From: Streptomyces tsukubensis
GTDB lineage: Bacteria > Actinomycetota > Actinomycetes > Streptomycetales > Streptomycetaceae
Assembly (NCBI RefSeq): GCF_009296025.1
Contig: NZ_CP045178.1
Location: forward strand, 3,472,001 to 3,536,000
Reading direction: 5' to 3'
DNA: 64,000 nt
In this document: piece by piece, positions 52,406 to 60,328 of the stretch
Numbering within the stretch: position 1 is the first letter of the stretch
How the letters are laid out: every line of letters starts with the position of its first letter
Notes under the pieces: generated by a model
Seen by the model: only the letters and a program-made list of their open reading frames with translations
What the model was told of the DNA's origin: nothing
Databases searched by the model: none
Position numbers and translations under genes: made by a program

Positions 52406-53071
52406 GTGAACCGCCGACCCAATCTGCTCGCAGTCGCTGCGCTGACCGCCGTCGCGGCCCTGTCGCTGTCCGCTTGCGGGAGCGGCGATGACAGCTCCGC
52501 CGGCGACCGTTCCAAGGGCAGCGACAAGATCGCGGGCGCCGATACGGAGGAGGGGGCGGCGTCCCCGACCGCTTCGGCCTCGGCCGCGTCCGGTCGGCCG
52601 AAGGTCGAGCTACCGTCGGATCTGACTTACACCTTCGACTGGTCCAAGACCGGCGACAAGGAGAAAGACGCGGTCCTGGCCGACAGCGAGCAGTTCGTCA
52701 AATCCGTCGACATGGCCATCGCTGAGCAGGACCCCCACGGCAAGGCATACCGCTTCTACTCCGAGGGTGAGGCAGCAGCCGGAAGTCAGAAGTTCATCCA
52801 GGAATTCGTGGACTACAAGGATCGCATTACTGGGGCCAAGCGCTATTACAACGCCAACGTCAAGATCAATAGTGACGGCACGGCAGGCTTCGTCTATTGC
52901 GAAGACCAGAACAAGGCGTACAACAAGAGCCTCAAGACCGGTAAGGCGGACGTCACTCCGGCGTCGAAGGACAACTATGTCCTCTATAGCAGTCGACTTC
53001 GGGCCAAAAAGGGTGTCTGGATCACCGAGACGCTGACCGCTCAGAGGGGAAGTGCGGCATGCCGGTCCTGA
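52406..53071 (+). CDS. Lipoprotein of unknown function
   Basis: Protein of 221 residues with a lipoprotein signal: a basic start, LLAVAALTAVAALSLSACG with the lipobox Cys near residue 23. After a Ser/Ala/Asp-rich linker there is a globular domain (DLTYTFDWSKTGDKEKDAVL..., GFVYCEDQNKAYNKSLKTG, DNYVLYSSRLRAKKGVWIT) that looks like a beta-rich fold similar to NTF2-like or DUF4878-type modules; this is only an impression. GTG 52406 has GGGAG upstream. It overlaps the secreted protein gene by 13 bases, so the two are probably coupled and work together at the cell surface. Confidence 0.75.
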   Translation: MNRRPNLLAVAALTAVAALSLSACGSGDDSSAGDRSKGSDKIAGADTEEGAASPTASASAASGRPKVELPSDLTYTFDWSKTGDKEKDAVLADSEQFVKSVDMAIAEQDPHGKAYRFYSEGEAAAGSQKFIQEFVDYKDRITGAKRYYNANVKINSDGTAGFVYCEDQNKAYNKSLKTGKADVTPASKDNYVLYSSRLRAKKGVWITETLTAQRGSAACRS

Positions 53072-54111
53072 AGTGTTGGCAGCCGGCGGTAGTTGTCCTC
53101 ACCGCGGCCATTGCCCTATCCCTGTGCTCACCTCAGGCATTCGCCGGTTACGGGCATGATGGCAGCGCCAACGGTGCCGACAAGGAGACCACCCCCTCGG
53201 CTGCGGTCGACGGCGACAAGATCTCTTCTGGGGTCTCCGGAGTGATCATTTTCGACCGCTCGAAGAACGGGAAGGGTGGTTCGACGGGGGCCGTCACCTC
53301 GACCTCGTCCTGGACTCCCCCTCCCTGCTATTACGCGCCGAAGTACACGCCCAAGGAGATTGAGGCGCAGATGCGACAGGTGTGGGAAAGCAGTGCGCCC
53401 AGCCCCGAGTGGTCGCTGAAGACCCAGAACTACTTCGTCAAGGGCAACCCGTACAAGGACTTCAACGAGGACAAAAAGGGCCAGGGTTACTGGTGGGACT
53501 CGTACGTCACCGAAGGACGCGAGTTGGATCCGGCGTCTCAGGACTGTGACGAGATGCCCTTCTGGGTCGACAAGGGCGACGCTCCCCCGGCCGACGTCCC
53601 GCAGTCCATCACCTCCGAGATGCTCGCTCAGCTCGCCTACGCCGAGATCCGTGTCCCTTCGACCGCGGTCGATCTCGCTCCGGATGGCACCACGAAGGTG
53701 AATCTGCCGACCTGGGCCTGGTTGGACAGCGCGAAGTTCAAGCCGGTCTCCGTCACCGCTCGCGTGCCCATTCTTGATATCGAGGCGACAACCACCGCCG
53801 AGCCAGTCGCCCTGAAGATCGACCCGGGTACCGACGACGCGGTCACCTATCCCGCCTCCGGTACGTGTCCGATCAACGCCGACGGATCCATCGGTGAGCC
53901 CTACGCCAAGGGCAAGGCCGACCGGACCCCACCGTGTGGCGTGAAGTACCTTCGTTCCTCCGGTGACGGCTCGTACAAGCTGCGGGCCACCGTCACGTGG
54001 AAAATCCACTGGACCGGTACCGGGGTCGAAGGCGAACAGGCCCTTCCTGATGGCACATTCGGGGCGGCGCAGGATGTCATTGTTCAGGAGATTCAGGCCG
54101 TCAATCGCTGA
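53059..54111 (+). CDS. Secreted protein of unknown function
   Basis: Protein of 350 residues with a signal peptide (AVVVLTAAIALSLCSPQAFA, cleaved after AFA). The mature part has WWDSYVTEGRELD, DCDEMPFWVDKG, and a repeated beta-strand pattern to the C terminus (LRATVTWKIHWTGTG). It may be an adhesin-like or Ig-like beta protein. Its codon usage is slightly less G+C-biased than the core genes, in agreement with an accessory origin. It is coupled to the upstream lipoprotein gene. I do not recognise the family. Confidence 0.7.
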   Translation: MPVLKCWQPAVVVLTAAIALSLCSPQAFAGYGHDGSANGADKETTPSAAVDGDKISSGVSGVIIFDRSKNGKGGSTGAVTSTSSWTPPPCYYAPKYTPKEIEAQMRQVWESSAPSPEWSLKTQNYFVKGNPYKDFNEDKKGQGYWWDSYVTEGRELDPASQDCDEMPFWVDKGDAPPADVPQSITSEMLAQLAYAEIRVPSTAVDLAPDGTTKVNLPTWAWLDSAKFKPVSVTARVPILDIEATTTAEPVALKIDPGTDDAVTYPASGTCPINADGSIGEPYAKGKADRTPPCGVKYLRSSGDGSYKLRATVTWKIHWTGTGVEGEQALPDGTFGAAQDVIVQEIQAVNR

Positions 54112-54353
54112 TCGCCGTCAGGCCGTCCACATGGCGATCCCGCAGTGCGGGCCGCCCTCCGCCCCCTTCCGCCCCCTCTGGCCCCTCTGGCTTCTGGGAC
54201 GGCGCCCGCATCGGTGAGTAGGCTTCCAGCCCATAATGATGGCCGCCCTCGCGTACGAGGACGGCCACCTGGGCTGCTGTGCGTACAGCGGCGACCTGCT
54301 GCTGTTGCGGAGTCGTCGCCTCGGCGTGTTCGTGGGTGCCGTCTGCTGTCGGG

Positions 54354-54944
54354 CTAGACGTGGCAGATGGATTCCCATGAGCTGGTGGCCTGTTTTACGG
54401 CCACCTGTGACTGGCGGATTATGCGCTCTCCAGGACGTTCCGATTGCTCTAAGTCGTTGATCGAGTCTCTGACTTCAATCGCCGACTTTCTGAGCATTCG
54501 GTCCAGCCGATTCAACGCAAGCCTCGGTCGCACGTCGAGTGGGCCCAACGCCTCCCGAGCCGCGTTCAGAGCCAGGCTGATCGCTCCATCCGCATGCTGA
54601 AGATAGGCGCGGAAGCCCTCCACCGCCCTCTCGCGGTGGCCGTTCTTCTCTCCGCGGTCCTCTGTCAGCGCGGCAGCCTCCAAGCTCCTCACCGCCCTGC
54701 GGAACCGGTCGAAGCCCTCCAGAAGCGCATCGTTCAGTTCCTTGTTCCTACGCTGTTTCAGTGCGGCGTTTTCCGCCATCTCCGTCGCAGCGGACAGCGA
54801 GTACGCGTATCCAGGGCCGCTGTGTGTCACCGCGTCCAGGATTCTGCCGCCACCCGGACCCGAGTCGTCCCAACCGTCGTCATCCGGTGTCAAGTCGTAG
54901 CCCGGACCACTGTGGGTCAGGGCGTCCAATAAGCGAGTTCCCAT
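54354..54944 (-). CDS. Unknown protein with duplicated THSGPGY motif
   Basis: Protein of 196 residues. The N terminus carries the same unit twice: LLDALTHSGPGYDL at residues 5-18 and ILDAVTHSGPGYAY at about 35-48, separated by an acidic/Gly linker. The rest is mostly helical with coiled-coil character (RRNKELNDALLEGFDRFRRAV..., LDRMLRKSAIEVRDSINDLE). No signal or membrane helix. ATG 54944 lies two bases after the stop of the membrane protein gene, so they are coupled. No family is recognised. Confidence 0.7.
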   Translation of the reverse strand: MGTRLLDALTHSGPGYDLTPDDDGWDDSGPGGGRILDAVTHSGPGYAYSLSAATEMAENAALKQRRNKELNDALLEGFDRFRRAVRSLEAAALTEDRGEKNGHRERAVEGFRAYLQHADGAISLALNAAREALGPLDVRPRLALNRLDRMLRKSAIEVRDSINDLEQSERPGERIIRQSQVAVKQATSSWESICHV

Positions 54945-54946
54945 GT

Positions 54947-55342
54947 TTACACGCCACCTTCCTCAGCGGTTGAACCCACGGCCACTCTCGTTGCGCCAGG
55001 CCCACTCTCCCCTGGTTGCTGAGAGTTGTCTGGCAGCATCGCGTGCTGAGTCATCGCGAGTCCGGGCGCTGCGCGCTGCCACTTGTCCAGGATGGCAGGA
55101 GCTCCCGCACCGACGACTATCGCCCCGAATACGCCAAGTTGGTCCGTTGCGGCAAGTCCCCACGCAACGCCGGCGCCCAGTAGAATTCTTATGGCCTCAC
55201 CAGTGAAGTACATAGGCTTCGTCGGCCCCCTCTTCACCTTCCACGGCCACTGGTTCCGCAGTTGCAGGTGTTTGTAGAGAGTCACGAGCGACACCAGGGC
55301 TCCACCGGCAGCGCCGTAACAAAGCATCTGCCCATGCAGCAT
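54947..55342 (-). CDS. Small membrane protein of a two-gene cassette
   Basis: Protein of 131 residues. The first segment (CYGAAGGALVSLVTLYKHL) and a second hydrophobic stretch (AIRILLGAGVAWGLAATDQL, GVFGAIVVGAGAPAIL) indicate two or three membrane helices, separated by a short basic Trp-containing loop (NQWPWKVKRGPTKPMY). The C-terminal 30 residues are hydrophilic. ATG 55342 has GGGGGAG upstream. It is the first gene of a coupled pair with the THSGPGY protein. Confidence 0.7.
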   Translation of the reverse strand: MLHGQMLCYGAAGGALVSLVTLYKHLQLRNQWPWKVKRGPTKPMYFTGEAIRILLGAGVAWGLAATDQLGVFGAIVVGAGAPAILDKWQRAAPGLAMTQHAMLPDNSQQPGESGPGATRVAVGSTAEEGGV

Positions 55343-55613
55343 CAGGACTCCCCCCAGGTGTCACAGTCTCCGCCCGCGACCCACCAGGGTAACGATGACC
55401 CCTCTCACTGTCATCGCCCACAATGTCAAGTTCCGGCCGTTGCACGGCTGCTGACACCCCATGCGGCTGTCGCGGCGGCGCATAGGTGGAGGTACGCGCG
55501 GTGCCCCACCCATCGGATCGATGGCATCCGGTCACACACTTGACCGAAATACGACTCAGGCCACCTGGGCCCACAACTGCCTCAGCCGCCCGATTCGGCT
55601 CAACGGCTCACGC

Positions 55614-56821
55614 TCAGGCTGCCGCGTGGGCCCCTTCGTGTCCGCTGCGTTCGCGGTGGGTGCGGCGTTCGCGGCAGTCGCGGCAGAGGGCGTGCGGGTC
55701 GCTGGATCGGAAGGCGCGGTCGCAGTCGTCGCAGGTCACCAGGGGTACGCGGGGCAGTGGGGTGAAGCCTTTGGTGGGGGTGAGGGGTTCTGGGGGGAGT
55801 GGGGGTGGGCGCAGGGTGGTGAGGCGGTGTTCCACGAAGCGGGCCGGGTGGTTGATGGGGGGGCGTCGATGGGCAGGCCGGTGGTGAGGGAGCGGGTGAT
55901 CTGTTCCGGGGTTGCCGCGCGGGTCAGCCAGGTTTCCACGACGGGGGCGAGTCGGTGTACGTCGTCCTCCGACAGCAACAGCCTTTTGTCTGCGACGCGT
56001 AGGCGGGCGAGGAGGTCGGCCGCCGGGCCCTCGGGCGCCGGAGACACCGGGGCCGGTTCCGGGGCGGTGCCCTTCGTACGTACGGGAGGAGGTGGCGGTG
56101 ACTGTGGCGAAGCAAGCTGTGGGGGCTCCGGGGTCGCCTGCACGGCCTCCGTCGGTTGCGGGGCGGTACGGAACTCGGGCAGTTCCCCCACGTACACGTA
56201 GGCAGGGACAGGGGCTGGGGCTGGGGGTGGGACTGGGGCTGGGGGCGGCGCGGCAGCTGGCGACGACGCGGCACGCCGGGCGGCCGACCGCTTCGTCCGG
56301 CTGGCCCGTACCTGCGGTCGTACGGCGGGGGCCGCACCAGCCGCACCGGTACCGGCACCGGCACCGGCACCGGAACCGGCTCCCGGGTGGTCGAGGAAGA
56401 ACGTCCGTGTGGCGATGCGGCCGCCCCCGAGGGGCACCTTTCTGCGGGCCAGGTATCCGGCCGTCTCCAGTTCCCTTATGGCCCTGCCGATCGTCACCTC
56501 GCCCTCGGGGAAACGCACACTCAGCGCCTTGATCGTGACCGTGGCCCCGTCCGGCAACGACTGAATGTGCACGCCGATACCGATCGCCACAGCCGAGAGG
56601 CGAGGGTGCTGCGCCAAGTGATTACCGACGACCGTGTACCGCTCGGTGTGGCGGTGGCGTACGTGGAGGACCCCGGAGCGAGGCGCGCCCTGCGGCACCG
56701 ACGGGACCGACGGGACCTGCGGAGCTGGAAGCTTCGGAGGAACGGGCAACGACTGTGCCGGCAAAGGGGGCAAGCCACTCGGGCGCGCGGGCACGTCAGC
56801 ACTAGACTTCGGTCCAGCCAT
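55614..56821 (-). pseudogene. HTH/zinc-ribbon protein, one frameshift
   Basis: From ATG 56821 the frame encodes a winged-helix-like domain (HLAQHPRLSAVAIGIGVHIQSLPDG..., VTIGRAIRELETAGYLARRKVPLGGGRIATRTFF), then a long Pro/Ala linker and a helix with LLARLRVADKRLLLSEDDVHRLAPVVETWLTRAATPEQITRSLTTGLP. At about 55856-55862 (a run of seven C on the minus strand) the frame shifts. The next frame continues FVEHRLTTLRPPPLPPEP and ends in a zinc ribbon, TCDDCDRAF...CRDCRERRTH. One C missing explains it. Intact versions are common in Streptomyces. Confidence 0.75.
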
Positions 56822-57048
56822 GGGGAAGCTCTCTTCTTCCTACTTGGTCAGGCCCTCGTCAGGATTCGCAGTCCTGCCGAGGGCCGTTCACTGTCTGTGG
56901 TTGATTGCGGCGACCGTACCCCACCCGGCCGACCCCTTTGTGCCCCCATCACCCGAATGAGTGTCCCCCAATTCCCGGACGGTCAGGCCGGGTTTGGTGT
57001 GGTTGGTAATTTCCCCAAGTGCTTTAAAGAGCAGCGCGCACCACCGGG

Positions 57049-57084
57049 TCGCGAGACCCCGCGACCCGGTGGTGACCTGGGCAG
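57049..57084 (-). terminator. Terminator after the SDR gene
   Basis: CACCACCGGGTCGCG (57049-57063) and its exact complement (57070-57084) enclose a 6-base loop, about 50 bases past the SDR stop on the minus strand. Confidence 0.85.
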
Positions 57085-57135
57085 ACGCCGAGGAGGCAGG
57101 GGCCGGCCCGGTCAACGCTCTGATCCTCAAGCCCG

Positions 57136-57936
57136 CTACGCCGTCGTCGCGACCACCTGAGTCGTCGTCAGCCCCAACGACTCCGGGTAGAACTGTTCGA
57201 CGCGGTCGCGCTTCACGTACATGTCCCAGTACCGCTCGGCGAGCTCGTCCGGTTCTACCACTGAGTGGTGCGCGTCCCCGGCCGCCTCGAAGGCCGCCTG
57301 TGCCTCGGCCGTCACCTCGCTGCGGGCGATCAGGGAGCCGATGCTCAGGGTGCCCGCGTAGATGCCCTTGTCGGCCAGTTCGGCGTTGAGGGAGTACAGG
57401 TAGTTGCGGGTGGCGGCCATGACCGGGCCCAGACCGCTGAGGTGCGGCATCGGCTGGGCCGCCGAGTACCCATGCGTCAACAGGAAGGCGCCGTCGCCGC
57501 GTTCCCGCCACTCCGGCAGTACTGCCTGGACCACCTCGACGGGGGTGAGCACCAGGAGCGGGATCAGGGCTTGCAGTGTGGCCGCGTTCAGTTCGGCCGC
57601 CGGGGTGAAGCCCTGCTCGCCGCCGATCGGCCCGTACTCGATCACGTCGATCCGGCCGAGGCGGTCACGGATCGCCTCCACCAGCGCTGGCACCTCCTCC
57701 GGCTTGGAAAGGTCAGCCGTGAACGGGGTCGCCTCGATGCCTTCGCCGGCCAGCTCCTCCGCCAGCGCGGCCAGCCGGTCCCCCCTTCGGGCCACCAGGG
57801 CGACCCTGAAGCCCTCCCGCCCGAAGCGACGGGCCACGGACGCACCCAGGCCAGTACCGGCACCGAAGACAGCGATCACTTTGGACATGGACGTGGACGT
57901 GGGTGTGGACATGGACATGGACGTGGGTGTGGGCAT
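57136..57936 (-). CDS. SDR-family oxidoreductase
   Basis: Protein of 266 residues. VIAVFGAGTGLGASVARRF is the NAD(P)-binding start; LVARRGDRL and IDVIEYGPIGGE follow. The usual catalytic YxxxK is not obvious, so it may be an atypical SDR. Before the domain the frame has MPTPTSMSMSTPTSTSMSK, coded by a 6-base tandem repeat (57886-57936) that offers three extra in-frame ATGs. The first ATG has AAGGA eight bases upstream. Inverted repeats lie in the upstream region. Confidence 0.8.
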   Translation of the reverse strand: MPTPTSMSMSTPTSTSMSKVIAVFGAGTGLGASVARRFGREGFRVALVARRGDRLAALAEELAGEGIEATPFTADLSKPEEVPALVEAIRDRLGRIDVIEYGPIGGEQGFTPAAELNAATLQALIPLLVLTPVEVVQAVLPEWRERGDGAFLLTHGYSAAQPMPHLSGLGPVMAATRNYLYSLNAELADKGIYAGTLSIGSLIARSEVTAEAQAAFEAAGDAHHSVVEPDELAERYWDMYVKRDRVEQFYPESLGLTTTQVVATTA

Positions 57937-57978
57937 GGGGCAGTCCTTTGTTCCCTTGGCAGCATGTGCGCCGCATTC

Positions 57979-58030
57979 TTGACCCGATGGTCAACTTAAC
58001 CTCGAAGCCAGAGGATAGCAGCTAAGTTGA
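57979..58030. promoter_or_regulatory. Operator-like inverted repeats upstream of SDR
   Basis: TTGACC/GGTCAA (57979-57994, 4-base spacer) is a perfect 6-bp inverted repeat. TCAACTTA (57991-57998) and TAAGTTGA (58023-58030) form a second, wider one. The region is clearly AT-rich. A TetR-type regulator, possibly the one at 60329, may act here. Confidence 0.55.
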
Positions 58031-58419
58031 GTCGCGGGTCAAGTTATGACCGCCGTCCGCCGTCCGTTCAGAGCCGGAGCAGTCGCCATGACAGCTCCGG
58101 CGTGGGTTCCGGTCCGCCCGCAGGAGCAGGACGGGGCAGGGAGGGCCGGGCAGGGAGGGGCAGGGAGGGGAAGTAGAGGACACAAGCTGTCCGCTACCCG
58201 TGGAATGGTGCGGAGCACGAAGTCAGAGGCGACGAGGTCAGAGGCGACGAGGTCAGAGGCGACGAGGCCAGTGACCAGGCCGGGGCAAGCCAATTGCCAG
58301 GCCGGGCCGTTGCACCACCGCTGCCGCTGCCGCTGCCGCTGCCCGCGACCGTGCACCTCGCCGCGCCCCATGTCCCGTATCGCGCGTGCCTCACCCATAT
58401 CCCGTACAAGGAGCAGGCC
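58031..58419. repeat. Repeat-containing intergenic stretch
   Basis: About 390 bases upstream of the VOC gene. AGAGGCGACGAGGTC is tandemly repeated three times at about 58226-58270, and CCGCTG units recur at about 58317-58343. No gene is seen. Confidence 0.6.
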
Positions 58420-58842
58420 ATGTCCGTCACGACCACCACCCACCTGAACTTCCGAGGCGACGCACGGGCCGCCTTGGAGTACTACCAGTCCGTCTTCGGC
58501 GGGCGTCTCGCCGCCGTCACGTACAAGGACACCGGCAACACGGAGAACGAGAACGAAGCGGACTGGGTGGTGTGGGGTGAGGTCGCGGGCGACAACGGCT
58601 TCCATGTCATGGCCTACGACGTGCCGTCCAAGCTCCCCTGGGACCGGGGCACCCATCCGTTCTTCGTCTCTGTACGCGGTGACAGCACCGACGAGATCGA
58701 CGCCTTCTGGCAGAAGCTGGCCGAGGGGTCGACTGTGGTGCAGCCTCTGGGACCGTCGCAGTGGGCGCCGCTGTACGGCATGCTCACCGACCGCTTCGGC
58801 GTGACCTGGGTCCTGGACGTGGCGGCGCCGTACAACGGCTGA
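58420..58842 (+). CDS. VOC-family (PhnB-like) protein
   Basis: Protein of 140 residues with the PhnB-like pattern: HLNFRGDARAALEYYQSVFGG at the N terminus and the C-terminal APLYGMLTDRFGVTWVLDV. VOC proteins include glyoxalase and dioxygenase-like enzymes; PhnB-like members are usually of unknown substrate. ATG 58420 has AAGGAG upstream. It may work with the divergent SDR across the shared promoter region. Confidence 0.85.
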   Translation: MSVTTTTHLNFRGDARAALEYYQSVFGGRLAAVTYKDTGNTENENEADWVVWGEVAGDNGFHVMAYDVPSKLPWDRGTHPFFVSVRGDSTDEIDAFWQKLAEGSTVVQPLGPSQWAPLYGMLTDRFGVTWVLDVAAPYNG

Positions 58843-58898
58843 TTCGATCGGTCCGGTCCGTCGGCCGCCATGCGTCGTGCCATCGTGCGCCGTACGGC

Positions 58899-58952
58899 GA
58901 GCGGCGAGCGGCGAGCGGCGAGCGGCGTACGGCGAGCGGCGAGCGGCGAGCG
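58899..58952. repeat. Short tandem repeat upstream of AlkZ-like gene
   Basis: GGCGAGC/GGCGTAC units of 7-8 bases are repeated about seven times. They lie in the gap between the VOC and AlkZ-like genes. Confidence 0.7.
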
Positions 58953-59072
58953 TCATGTGCGTGCCGCGAGCCGCGTACGGCGTGTACGTGCGGCGATCGG
59001 CGGCCCGGCCGAAGCAGACCGGACGACCAGCGAAAGCAAGAGCAAAGCGAAGGCGAAGGCGGACCCGAAGCC

Positions 59073-60221
59073 ATGACCGTTCTCAGCGCGCGTGACCTCA
59101 ACCGCGCCACCCTCGCCCGTCAGTACCTGCTCCAGCGCACCACCACGCCGGTCAGGGACGCGGTGGCGCACCTCTGCGGTGTGCAGGCCCAAGCACCGCA
59201 GGAACCCTTCACCGGCCTCTGGTCGAGGCTGCACGCCTTCGCACCCGGTCTGCTCGACCAGGCGCTCACCGAACGTCACGTCGTACGCACGCACCTGATG
59301 CGCCGCACCGTGCACCTGGTCGCCGACAACGACGTACTGGCCTGGCGGGCCCGTCACGACACCATGCTGCGCCAGCGGGTGATCACCACCTACCGGAGCG
59401 AGCTCGCCGGCGTCGACCCCGACGAACTCGCCGCCGCGGGTCGGGCCGTCATGGCCGACCGGCAACCCCGCACCATGAGCGAACTCGTTCAGGCGGTCCG
59501 GGACCGCTGGCCAGGCCCTCCCCGGCGGGTACTGGGTGAACTGCTCGTCGCCGCCCTCATCCCGATGGCGCAGCTCCCGCCGCGCGGTCTGTGGCAGAAC
59601 ACCGCCGGCGTACGGAATCTGCCGCTCGCCACCTGGCTCGGGCGGGACATCGACCCTTTGCCCGGCGGCGCCGGTGACTCCGCCAACGGTGACAGCGCCA
59701 CCAACAAGGGCGACGATCCCGTCGGGCAGCAACTGGTGCGCCGCTACCTCGCCGCCTATGGACCCGCCGCCACCGCCGACATCCGCGCCTGGAGCGGTCT
59801 GACCGGGCTCCCCGCCGCGGTCAAAGCCATCCGGGACGAGTTGGTCACCTTCCGCGACGAACGCGGCAGAACCCTTCTGGACCTGCCCGACGCGCCTCGC
59901 CCCTCCCCTGACACACCAGCCCCCGTACGCTTCCTCCCCGCCTTCGACAACGCGATCCTCGGCTATCAGGACCGCAGCCGCATCATCGACGACGCCCACC
60001 TCGGCCTGTCCGTCGCGGGCCGACGCGCCGTGCTGGTCGACGGGCGCGTAGCCGCCACCTGGACCACGGACGAGCGGCGGCTCAGCGTCACGCCCCTGCG
60101 GCCCCGGCCCTTCTCCCCCGCGGAGGCGGACGCCGTCAGGGAGGAGGGCCACGAGCTGGCCGCCTTCCTGGATCAGGGCATCGACCGGGTGGAAATCGTG
60201 GCCATGGCCGACCCCGCGTAG
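59073..60221 (+). CDS. AlkZ-like DNA glycosylase (HTH_42 family)
   Basis: Protein of 382 residues. Starts LSARDLNRATLARQYLLQR, with the motif CGVQAQAP at about 35-42: Gln38-Ala-Gln40 matches the catalytic QxQ of AlkZ. RTHLMRRTVHLVADND (wing region) and the C-terminal VRFLPAFDNAILGYQDRSRI complete the HTH_42 signature. AlkZ and its relatives release alkylated or cross-linked bases from DNA, often as self-resistance to DNA-damaging metabolites. Many Streptomyces carry housekeeping versions, so no specific toxin can be named. ATG 59073 starts the conserved N terminus. Confidence 0.85.
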   Translation: MTVLSARDLNRATLARQYLLQRTTTPVRDAVAHLCGVQAQAPQEPFTGLWSRLHAFAPGLLDQALTERHVVRTHLMRRTVHLVADNDVLAWRARHDTMLRQRVITTYRSELAGVDPDELAAAGRAVMADRQPRTMSELVQAVRDRWPGPPRRVLGELLVAALIPMAQLPPRGLWQNTAGVRNLPLATWLGRDIDPLPGGAGDSANGDSATNKGDDPVGQQLVRRYLAAYGPAATADIRAWSGLTGLPAAVKAIRDELVTFRDERGRTLLDLPDAPRPSPDTPAPVRFLPAFDNAILGYQDRSRIIDDAHLGLSVAGRRAVLVDGRVAATWTTDERRLSVTPLRPRPFSPAEADAVREEGHELAAFLDQGIDRVEIVAMADPA

Positions 60222-60328
60222 TCCTCGTGCGCCACCTGGACAGCCCGGACGTCCCGGACGCGGGGTCACACCGGCACGGCGAATGCGACCATGGAGGCCG
60301 CAATGCCAGGACCAGGAGGAACAACCGG

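Noticed and set aside
54118..54460. Short frames between the secreted protein and the THSGPGY protein
   Set aside because: Plus- and minus-strand frames of 60-90 codons overlap each other and are Arg/Pro-rich or Leu/Cys-rich without a credible start; likely non-coding.
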